Source: Candidatus Wallbacteria bacterium
GTDB lineage: Bacteria > Muiribacteriota > JAQTZZ01
NCBI GenBank assembly: GCA_028687545.1
Contig: JAQTZZ010000002.1
Coordinates: 1-64,000, forward strand
DNA length: 64,000 nt
Direction: 5' to 3'
Shown one piece after another: positions 57,341-64,000 of the stretch. The notes beneath the pieces are model-generated. The model saw only the letters and a list, made by a program, of their open reading frames with translations, searched no databases and was not told the origin of the DNA. Both the position numbers and the translations under genes were made by a program. The first letter of the stretch is position 1. The number at the start of each line of letters is the position of its first letter.

Positions 57341-58551
57341 TATTTCACCGTCTTTGTCATATCAAATATCGGCATGAACATGGCCAGGGCGATGAAACCG
57401 ACCATGCCACCCATCATCACGATCAGGAGCGGTTCGAGCAGCGAGATCATGGTTTCCACTGTCATTTCAACTTCGGATTCGTAGAAATCGGAAGATTTTA
57501 TCAGCATCTTGGAAAGGCCACCGGTTTTTTCTCCGACCTGGATCATCTTGATGATCATCGGAGGAAATATTTTACAGGGCGCAAGCGAACTGGCCAGCGG
57601 GTTTCCTTCCTTGACATCCTGGGCTGCTCTCCGGATATACCCGGCTAAGATCACATTGTCCAGGGTATCTTCGACAATGTCCAGCGCAGTCATGATCGGC
57701 ACGCCGTTTTCTAAAAGCGTCCCCAGCGTGCGGCAGAATCTGGTGATGGACGTCTTGATGATCAGATCGCCGAACACGGGCATGAACATCTTGAGGCGGG
57801 TGAAGAAAAGGTTGCCCGGCTTGGTACGGTTGACGATTTTGTAGCCGATGAAAGTTACGACCAGTATCACAATCAGGCTTTGCCAATGGTTTTGAAGATA
57901 TCCGGACATTTTGATCAGCATCACAGTCGGCAGAGGCAGATTCGCACCGGCACGTTCGAAGATCTTCACGAACTTCGGGAACACGAAAGTCAACAGGAAA
58001 ATGACGACTGAAACCGCTACTATCACCATCACTATCGGATAGGCGATCGCGGACTGGATCTGTCCGCGCAGTCTGTGTTCCTTTTCAGTGAAAGCGGCGA
58101 TCTTTTCCAGGATTTTGTCGAGCATTCCTCCTGTCTCACCGGCCTTGATCAGGCTGATGAACAGCCTGGGGAAAGCTCTGGGATGCTTTTTCATGGCTTC
58201 AGACAGCGACTTGCCTGCCAGAACATCCTTGCGGATCTCAGCCAGAATTTTTTTCAGTTTCGGGTTTGTGGACTGGTCTTCGAGCACCTCGAGGCTCTCC
58301 AGCAGGGTCACGCCGGAATTAATCAGGTTGGACATCTGCATGTATAGGAATACCAAGTCCTTGGCTCTGATCCTGGCGAGCAACTGTCCGAAATCCATTT
58401 TCCAGACATTTTCCTTTTCCTCGCCTACAGCCACAACCAGGTATTTCTTTTCCATCAGCTTGCTGACCACGGAATCCATGTCTGTTCCTTCCATGAATCC
58501 GGTAATCAGCTTGCCGCTGGGATCCCTCACTTTATACTGGAACCTTGCCAT
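57340..58551 (-). CDS. gspF: Type II secretion/type IV pilus platform protein GspF/PilC
   Basis: 403 aa with two T2SSF domains (~70-190 and ~270-395), three membrane segments, and family landmarks (FLYMQMSNLINSGVTLLESLEVL, FPRLFISLIKAGETGGMLD, FPPMIIKMIQVGEKTGGLSKML). The repeated GEKTGG/GETGG motif marks each domain. It is the inner-membrane platform on which the GspE motor acts. Starts 2 nt after gspE. I cannot tell secretion from pilus use. Confidence 0.93.
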   Translation of the reverse strand: MARFQYKVRDPSGKLITGFMEGTDMDSVVSKLMEKKYLVVAVGEEKENVWKMDFGQLLARIRAKDLVFLYMQMSNLINSGVTLLESLEVLEDQSTNPKLKKILAEIRKDVLAGKSLSEAMKKHPRAFPRLFISLIKAGETGGMLDKILEKIAAFTEKEHRLRGQIQSAIAYPIVMVIVAVSVVIFLLTFVFPKFVKIFERAGANLPLPTVMLIKMSGYLQNHWQSLIVILVVTFIGYKIVNRTKPGNLFFTRLKMFMPVFGDLIIKTSITRFCRTLGTLLENGVPIMTALDIVEDTLDNVILAGYIRRAAQDVKEGNPLASSLAPCKIFPPMIIKMIQVGEKTGGLSKMLIKSSDFYESEVEMTVETMISLLEPLLIVMMGGMVGFIALAMFMPIFDMTKTVK

Positions 58552-58553
58552 CT

Positions 58554-60239
58554 TTATTCCCTCTTGGTGACCCTGAGGACTTCTTCAGCCGTAGTGATCC
58601 CCATCAGCATCTTCTTGATTGCAGAAACTCTCAATGTGTCCATCCCGCAACGGACTGCGACTTTCTTGATCTCAGAGGCCGATTCCTTGGCGATGATCAT
58701 TTTACGGATATCGTCGTTCAGGATCAGCGATTCATGGATACCGGCGCGCCCGGAGTAACCTGTTTTGTTACAGTAAGAGCAGCCTTTGCCCCGGAAAAAT
58801 TTCCATTCCTTTTCAGGTTTCAGCCCGATCTCCAGTAAAAGTTCCTTGTCAGGCACGAATTCTTCCTTGCAGCGGGTACAGATGCGCCGGGCAAGTCTCT
58901 GGGCGATTACAAGGAGCAGGGTCGGAGTGAGCAGATAAGGTTCGATTCCCATCTCGTTGAGACGGACGATCGCCTGTGGGGCGTCGTTGGTGTGGAGAGT
59001 GGATAAGACAAGATGTCCGGTCAGAGCTGATTCGATCGCAATCTCTGCTGTCTCCACGTCGCGGATTTCTCCGATCATGATCACGTTCGGGTCCTGTCGG
59101 AGTATGGCGCGCAGGGCATTGGCAAAAGTCATCCCGATCTCGGTCTTGGTCTGTACCTGATTTATCAGCGAAATTTTATATTCGATCGGGTTTTCAACTG
59201 TGGTGATATTGATGTTTGGCGACTTGATATAGTTCAGTCCCGCATAAAGGGTGGAAGTCTTTCCTGATCCAGTGGGGCCGGTGAGCAGGATGATGCCGTT
59301 TGGTTCCTTCAGGCAGCGCTGGAACTGTTTCTGCTGCTCCTCCAGAAATCCCAGCTGGTCGATGCCGATCATGACTGAAGATGTATCCAGAAGCCTCATC
59401 ACGATCTTTTCCCCCCACGCGGTCGGCAGGGAACTTACGCGGATGTCGATTTCCTTGCCTTCGAATTTGAGGTGCATTCTGCCGTCCTGGGGGAGGCGCT
59501 TCTCTGCGATGTCCATGCCAGAGATGATCTTGATGCGCGACAGGATGGCGTTTTTGACATTGTTGGGAACATTTTTCACCTGCTGCAGCACACCGTCGAT
59601 ACGATAGCGGATGCGCAGGTTTTTTTCCTCGGGTTCGACATGGATGTCGCTGGCTTTCTCCTTGACCGCTTCCTTGATTGTCAATTCCACAAACTTGACG
59701 ATCGGGTTGTCCTGCTCCACATCGTTGACTCCGACGCTTTCTTCCATCTCGGCGGATTTCCCATCATCCTTGGTATCGAATTCATCCACAACCGCGTCCA
59801 TATCCCTGACCGTGCCATAGTATTTCTGGATAGCTCCCAGGATCTGCTCACGGGTGGAAATCACCATGTCGATCGTATAACCGGTCATATACTGGAGCTG
59901 GTCGATCACAAATACGTCCAGAGGGTCGGACATGGCTACAGTAAGATGATTGCCTTCAATGAAGAGTGGGATTATCTCGTGCTTCTGGGCGATCTTGGCA
60001 GGCACAAGCTCCAGAACCTTCAAAGTGACCTGATATTCGGTAAGGTTGACTTTGGGCACACCAAGCTGTTTGGACAGTACGGTGAGGATGTCTTCTTCGC
60101 TGCAGAACCCCAGATCGGACAGCACAAGGCCCAGGCGCATCTTTTTCACTTTCTGGACCTTGAGGGCCTCTGAAAGCTGTTCCTGGGTGATCAGTCCCTG
60201 TTCGATCAGGGCGTCTCCGAGTCTTTTTTTCGGGGGCAT
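58554..60239 (-). CDS. gspE: Type II secretion/type IV pilus assembly ATPase GspE/PilB
   Basis: 561 aa. N-terminal MshEN-type domain (~1-140), then the hexameric ATPase: Walker A GPTGSGKT at 321-328, Asp and His boxes around GEIRDVETA and HLVLSTLHTNDA, and a zinc knot C-x2-C…C-x2-C (CTRC…CSYC) late in the protein. It powers pseudopilus or pilus assembly at the inner membrane. The ATG directly follows the TPR stop. The operon is TPR - gspE - gspF - EIIA - phosphodiesterase. Confidence 0.95.
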   Translation of the reverse strand: MPPKKRLGDALIEQGLITQEQLSEALKVQKVKKMRLGLVLSDLGFCSEEDILTVLSKQLGVPKVNLTEYQVTLKVLELVPAKIAQKHEIIPLFIEGNHLTVAMSDPLDVFVIDQLQYMTGYTIDMVISTREQILGAIQKYYGTVRDMDAVVDEFDTKDDGKSAEMEESVGVNDVEQDNPIVKFVELTIKEAVKEKASDIHVEPEEKNLRIRYRIDGVLQQVKNVPNNVKNAILSRIKIISGMDIAEKRLPQDGRMHLKFEGKEIDIRVSSLPTAWGEKIVMRLLDTSSVMIGIDQLGFLEEQQKQFQRCLKEPNGIILLTGPTGSGKTSTLYAGLNYIKSPNINITTVENPIEYKISLINQVQTKTEIGMTFANALRAILRQDPNVIMIGEIRDVETAEIAIESALTGHLVLSTLHTNDAPQAIVRLNEMGIEPYLLTPTLLLVIAQRLARRICTRCKEEFVPDKELLLEIGLKPEKEWKFFRGKGCSYCNKTGYSGRAGIHESLILNDDIRKMIIAKESASEIKKVAVRCGMDTLRVSAIKKMLMGITTAEEVLRVTKRE

Positions 60240-61019
60240 TTACTTGGCCTCTTTCACGCAGCTCCAGTATTCTTTCTGAGCTTCGCGATAATTCGGATTT
60301 ATCCTCAACGCGCTTTCCAGCTCATCGATTGCCTGATCGATCATTCCCAGGTGGTGATAGAGCTTTCCCAGCTGGTAATGGGCATCGGCATGGTGGGGGA
60401 ACAGATCGGTAACACGCCTGAGATGCCTGATGGCCTCTTTAGCCAATTCCTGATTGCGGTAAATCTGGGCGAGATCGTAATGAACTGAGGAGAGGAAAAG
60501 TTCTTCTCTGCGGTTTTTCAGGAAAGACTCAGCTACTACCTTGAAATATGTCATGGCTTTCTTGTAGTCCTCGACTTTCGAGAACAATTCTCCCAGAGCG
60601 AAAATAGCGTCAAAATATCGGGGGTTAAGTTTGATGGCCTGTTCGTATTCCGCGAGAGCCCTCTCCAGATCTCCCAGTTGGATAAAAATATCCCCCAGGC
60701 TCTTATGCACGTCAGGATAATCCTTACCCTTCTGAAGCAGCTCCTCGAAAATCTCTTTGGCCCTGCTGATCTCGTTGATTTCCAGGTAGGTGTTGGCGAG
60801 ATTGATTCTGGCCTTAGTGGATTCGGTGTTGTATTTCAGAGATTCCAGAAAATGTTCCAGTGCCAGATTGTATTTCTGGATATTATAAAAACAGTTGGCA
60901 ATGGTCAGATGCATCTCGTGGTTTTCAGGATTGGATTTCAGCAAAACCTTCAGTTCCTCGATCAGTTCCTCAACCAGACCAGGTGAACAATATGAATCAC
61001 GCAACAACTTCTCAGGCAT
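60240..61019 (-). CDS. TPR-repeat protein of the secretion operon
   Basis: 259 aa from ATG 61019 (AGGAGAGG 3 nt upstream); the frame stays open to 61175 but that overlaps the upstream TPR gene. Six or so tetratricopeptide repeats (for example LHKSLGDIFIQLGDLERALAEYEQAIKLNPR-type units, HYQLGKLYHHLGMIDQAIDELESALRINPN-type units, cited here by their start and end patterns only in part). No signal peptide, so cytosolic. The stop touches the gspE start, as for a PilF/assembly helper, though PilF is a lipoprotein and this is not. Confidence 0.88.
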   Translation of the reverse strand: MPEKLLRDSYCSPGLVEELIEELKVLLKSNPENHEMHLTIANCFYNIQKYNLALEHFLESLKYNTESTKARINLANTYLEINEISRAKEIFEELLQKGKDYPDVHKSLGDIFIQLGDLERALAEYEQAIKLNPRYFDAIFALGELFSKVEDYKKAMTYFKVVAESFLKNRREELFLSSVHYDLAQIYRNQELAKEAIRHLRRVTDLFPHHADAHYQLGKLYHHLGMIDQAIDELESALRINPNYREAQKEYWSCVKEAK

Positions 61020-61059
61020 GACCTCTCCTAACGTTCTCAAACTATTATCGGTAAATCCA

Positions 61060-61857
61060 TCAATTAAAAAAAAGCCTCTCTTCCTGGAGAATTTTTTCGA
61101 AATCACCGGCCCGCTGCTGATTCTGGTTTTCCAGTACCCTGACCTTGGCGATTTTTTCCAGTGATTCCTTTGCAATTCCGGTTTCGTATTCGTACTTCCC
61201 GAATTTGTCGATAATCTCCCTGTAGATCAGTTCTGCGAGCGGATAAGCGTGCAGATTCTGCTGGCTGTAACCTTCTTCGAGCATGATGGAAACGAGCATC
61301 CGTTCGTCGTCAGACCTCAATCTCCGGGACTGCTGCAGGCTGATCAGAGCGTCCTGGAATTTTTTCAGTCTGTTTTCCAGTACGCCTTTCTGGTAGTAAA
61401 GATAGCATAAATCATCAATGTTCTTGACGATCTGCAGGTCCCTGCCCGTAAATTCCAGTGCTTTCTGGTAATCCTTCTGCTTGATGTATTCGAGTGACAG
61501 CCTGAAATACACCTGGCTTTTCCGCTCAACCTGAATGCTCTTTGATTCAAGGGCTGTGCTGAAATTCGCGATTGCGTTCTTTGAGTTGTTTTTAGCGCTG
61601 TAATAGTTGCCGAGACCGAGGTAGGCAAGATAGAGGTTGTCGTTTCCGGGATAGGTATCGATGAATTCGCGGCAGGTCTTGAAAAGTGAATAATAAGCGC
61701 CTATTCCCATGTTTTCCTCAATCCTGGAAACGAATTCCTCAGGCGTCATTTTTCCCCTGGCAGGCTGCTGCCAGAAAAAAACTGAGATGCAGAGAAGCAG
61801 AATCACTGCAATTTTGAACATGCTCCGAAGTCTGCGGACTTTTCTTCGCCTTGGCAT
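61060..61857 (-). CDS. Membrane-anchored TPR-like protein
   Basis: 265 aa. A very basic N-terminus (MPRRRKVRRLR), one membrane or signal segment (~13-30), then TPR-like helices (YLAYLGLGNYYSAKNN, YYQKGVLENRLKKFQDAL). No ribosome site; a TATAAT lies 9 nt before the ATG, giving a leader of ~3 nt. The next gene starts 40 bp on, so it may be the first gene of the secretion operon. Function otherwise unknown. Confidence 0.8.
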   Translation of the reverse strand: MPRRRKVRRLRSMFKIAVILLLCISVFFWQQPARGKMTPEEFVSRIEENMGIGAYYSLFKTCREFIDTYPGNDNLYLAYLGLGNYYSAKNNSKNAIANFSTALESKSIQVERKSQVYFRLSLEYIKQKDYQKALEFTGRDLQIVKNIDDLCYLYYQKGVLENRLKKFQDALISLQQSRRLRSDDERMLVSIMLEEGYSQQNLHAYPLAELIYREIIDKFGKYEYETGIAKESLEKIAKVRVLENQNQQRAGDFEKILQEERLFFN

Positions 61858-61866
61858 AATGAGACA

Positions 61867-61875
61867 ATTATAGCA
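61867..61875 (-). promoter_or_regulatory. Extended -10 promoter (TGCTATAAT) giving a near-leaderless mRNA
   Basis: Minus strand TGC-TATAAT, perfect -10, 9 nt before ATG 61857. No good -35. Predicted leader ~3 nt; no Shine-Dalgarno. Confidence 0.6.
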
Positions 61876-61916
61876 TGGAGGAGAGCAATTTGGCAGTTTT
61901 TGCTGATTGGGCTTAT

Positions 61917-63710
61917 CTATGGTAAACGATAGCTGTAATTAAGAATCCCGTTGTTTTCCATATAGATCCAGTATCCATGGCCAGGATCAAGTTTACCCAA
62001 TGTGGAAAAACCGATCGAAGTGCTGTTCATGAATGTCCGGAATCCTTCGCTGCCTCCATCGCCGGTGGTTCGATAGAAGCCCATGATATACTTCACAGAT
62101 CCGGCAAGCTGGTCAGGGTTGGAATTAAAAATACTGTCAATCACGGTATTTTTATCTGTCATCAATTTAGGAAGGCTGTTCCCGGCAGACAGCCAGTAGC
62201 CTGAAAGGTTCCAGCCAGCAGCAACAGTTCTCTGGCTGTATTTCTCTGGAGGAACCCCGGTGACTTCAAGTGTGCTGTCTGAAATCAGATAGACCCAGTA
62301 GCCGTGCCAGGTATCCATGGTGAGCAGTGTCGAATAATCTCTCAGATTCTCGATGTTCATGAAGGTTCTGAAACCTTCAGCACCGTCGTCTGCAGGAGTT
62401 CGGAAAAAACCCATCACATATTTCAATCCGGAAATTGAATTGAAAATTGTTTCAATGGAATCCGAATCAGGTGTCACACCAAGCGAAATCAGATTCCAGC
62501 CGGCTTTCAGGGGAATCGTATTCTTTATCTTCTCAGTGAATACAGTGTATTTCACGCTGCAGTTGAACGAATCGGCAGAATCAGAATAGACGATGTGCCG
62601 ATTGCCCAGGCCGTCGATTTTCAGGATCCCGTCCCCCCCGTAATAAGTGCGCGGCTGACTTTCCAGAACTTGTGTTTCCCAGGTATCACAGCTCTTTCTG
62701 AAAAACTTCAGGTTGTCCGGTGAGGTCGTATAACAAATAAAGCAGGGGATGTCTCCTGGAGCTAGCGCCAGTGAGGGAAATTGTCCGCCGGTAGTGCTGG
62801 CTACTTCGATCGACCAGGACCAGCTATCCTCAAAATGTCCAAGCCCGTATTTCAGGCAGTGATTCGTGCTGTCCAGAAATACGACTGCCGGATTCTGCTG
62901 GGAATCCAGGGCCAGGGATGAAAATTCACCGACATCATCGCTGGAACTTATTGTGGAACTCAGCCAGGAGGAACCATTGTAAACCGCCAGTTTGAGATCC
63001 TTATTTTGAGTGTCATAATAACTGAGATAAGCCTTGGTCCCGGATTGCAGTCTGAATGAGAAATTCAAGCCTGCAGCATCCGCTCCCGTGGCCGTATAAA
63101 TGCTGCTCCAGGAACCGCCTGTTTTGTTGGCATAAATAACCGAATGCTGAATCGGATCGTAAAAGGCGATGTGCGGCACGTCGTTTTCGTCAAAATCCAG
63201 ACAGATCCTGGTAGCGCTGTTTACAGATGATTGAGGAATGGTTTCAATGTTGTCCCAGTTCCCGTTGTATTTGACGTATTTCAGATAGTTTTTATTGGAG
63301 TCGAAATAAGCTATCCCGGGGTTTCCTTGCGAATCCAGAGCAAGAGCAGTGTTCTTCAATGTGCCTGTCGCCACAAGTGCTACTTCCCATGTGCCGTTGT
63401 GATAAGCGGCATAATTAAGAGCAAATTCATTGAGATAGTCAGAAAAAGCGATTCTGGGGTTGCCTGATGCATCCAGGACAAGTGCAGCAAAACTGCCGCT
63501 TTCAATGGTTTCGCAGTCCCAGTCCATACCCGGGGACAGACTTCTGGCCAGGGCAGGTATGGTTTTTTGCCGATTCTGAGCGGTTGCAATCGAATGATCA
63601 GGAACTGAGGTCTTTGCGGCCTGCAATCGCTTCAAAGGTATTCTGCCGCTGCCTGCCTGGCTCAAGTTTAATAAAATGAAAATCGAAATTATGCTGAAAA
63701 ATTTTTTCAT
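61917..63710 (-). CDS. Secreted propeller-like protein with two C-terminal GWN…GYW modules
   Basis: 597 aa. Signal peptide (SIISIFILLNLSQAGS), then ~340 residues of short repeats such as LALDSQGNPGIAYFDSNK and SYLSYYDTQNKDLKLAVYNGSSW, likely a beta-propeller. The end holds two copies of a ~95-residue module: AGWNLISLG…MGFFRTPADDGAEGFRTF…GYWVY and AGWNLSGYW…MGFYRTTGDGGSEGFRTF…GYWIY. No enzyme motif seen; a surface or extracellular adhesion-like protein is possible. Near-leaderless start (TAATAT or CATAAT 6-8 nt before ATG). Confidence 0.8.
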   Translation of the reverse strand: MKKFFSIISIFILLNLSQAGSGRIPLKRLQAAKTSVPDHSIATAQNRQKTIPALARSLSPGMDWDCETIESGSFAALVLDASGNPRIAFSDYLNEFALNYAAYHNGTWEVALVATGTLKNTALALDSQGNPGIAYFDSNKNYLKYVKYNGNWDNIETIPQSSVNSATRICLDFDENDVPHIAFYDPIQHSVIYANKTGGSWSSIYTATGADAAGLNFSFRLQSGTKAYLSYYDTQNKDLKLAVYNGSSWLSSTISSSDDVGEFSSLALDSQQNPAVVFLDSTNHCLKYGLGHFEDSWSWSIEVASTTGGQFPSLALAPGDIPCFICYTTSPDNLKFFRKSCDTWETQVLESQPRTYYGGDGILKIDGLGNRHIVYSDSADSFNCSVKYTVFTEKIKNTIPLKAGWNLISLGVTPDSDSIETIFNSISGLKYVMGFFRTPADDGAEGFRTFMNIENLRDYSTLLTMDTWHGYWVYLISDSTLEVTGVPPEKYSQRTVAAGWNLSGYWLSAGNSLPKLMTDKNTVIDSIFNSNPDQLAGSVKYIMGFYRTTGDGGSEGFRTFMNSTSIGFSTLGKLDPGHGYWIYMENNGILNYSYRLP

Positions 63711-63762
63711 ATCAAAATATTATGCTGCTTACTCGAGTTTGGCAAATTCGGGTTCCGGATTC

Positions 63763-63832
63763 GGGGCTGACAGTTATTCCTTTTGCTCCCGAACGCTGCG
63801 CTTAGGTCGCCAAAGAAATAACCGTCAGCCCC
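63763..63832. repeat. 70-bp extragenic palindrome (GGGGCTGAC…GTCAGCCCC)
   Basis: Outer arms GGGGCTGACAGTTATT and AATAACCGTCAGCCCC pair with one mismatch, then pairing goes on through CTTT/AAAG. It sits between two minus-strand genes. Likely a dispersed repeat; also a possible RNA structure or barrier after the 63858 gene. Confidence 0.65.
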
Positions 63833-63857
63833 ATTTTGAGTGATGGGATCAGGTCAG

Positions 63858-64000
63858 TTAAAACCAGTATTTGACAGCCAGTTCCATCACTGTCCCGCCC
63901 TGCTGTTTCCGCTTCTCGTGAGTTGCCACCTGGCCAGGCTGGGGTTGGGGCTGGGATGGAACTTCAGGCTCTTCGATCTTCACCTGCCTGTAAGGGAGAT
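63858..64000 (-). CDS. C-terminal end of a putative outer-membrane beta-barrel protein (partial)
   Basis: Read on the minus strand from the right window edge to TAA at 63858-63860. The last ~46 codons give a Pro/Gln linker (PEVPSQPQPQPGQ) and an end …GTVMELAVKYWF. Alternating hydrophobic residues closing in a terminal Phe are the C-terminal signal strand of barrels recognised by BamA. Too short for an open-reading-frame search; the rest lies outside the window. Confidence 0.55.
   Translation of the reverse strand, partial: LPYRQVKIEEPEVPSQPQPQPGQVATHEKRKQQGGTVMELAVKYWF

Overview
The window looks like chromosome of a diderm, non-model bacterium with roughly balanced base composition. Support for an outer membrane: a gene at the right edge ends in an outer-membrane beta-barrel-like strand (…AVKYWF-stop), there is a secretin-type STN protein, and there is type II secretion/type IV pilus machinery (GspE, GspF, a pseudopilin-like protein). 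The mix of FIST sensors, Pro-Thr-linker secreted proteins, many TPR proteins and many proteins of no recognised family would suit an uncultivated candidate phylum, but I cannot assign one from sequence alone. I found no rRNA, tRNA or CRISPR array.

Layout. 0-10 kb: the 3' end of a secreted paralog, then a long minus-strand block: polysaccharide deacetylase, STN-domain protein, histidine kinase, HflC, HflK, a 1079-aa membrane protein with acidic repeats, and a small glycine-rich membrane protein. 10-20 kb: TPR protein, Ski2-like helicase, secreted proteins, repeat-rich intergenic DNA, pseudopilin-like protein, free-methionine-sulfoxide-reductase-like GAF protein, serine beta-lactamase-like protein, and a FIST-adenylyl cyclase fusion. 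20-23.3 kb: polysaccharide synthesis/export operon (GT2, ABC ATPase, ABC permease, small protein). 23.3-27.1 kb: AT-rich island with a PIN toxin-antitoxin pair, a HEPN-like protein and an overlapping HNH nuclease/membrane protein pair. 27.4-40 kb: glycogen phosphorylase, secreted protein, lipid kinase, sigma-54 two-component pair, and a phospholipid-repair operon (CPBP protease, LplT-like transporter, acyltransferase-ACP-ligase fusion).

40-49 kb: two large tandem paralogs (Pro-Thr linker, TolB-like propeller, caspase-like fold, PepSY-like tail; a third copy is cut by the left edge), a peptide-type ABC substrate-binding lipoprotein, a formylglycine-generating-enzyme-like protein and an ethylbenzene-dehydrogenase-type haem-binding-like protein. 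49-54 kb: signalling operon REC - class III cyclase - FIST histidine kinase, divergent from murB. 54-64 kb: RidA, SurE, a winged-helix protein, a phosphodiesterase, PTS EIIA, GspF, GspE, two TPR proteins, a secreted propeller protein, and the end of an outer membrane protein.

Gene starts. Most genes are packed with 1-4 bp stop/start overlaps and strong GGAGG Shine-Dalgarno sites. A distinct subset (the two large paralogs, the ABC lipoprotein, the haem-binding-like protein, murB, and nearly three others) has a TATAAT-like -10 box ending about 6 nt before ATG and no Shine-Dalgarno, which predicts leaderless mRNAs.

Most interesting points: the leaderless promoter class; the caspase-like paralogs, one of which has lost its catalytic His; the possible defence island; two different FIST/cyclase architectures; and several dispersed palindromic repeat families.
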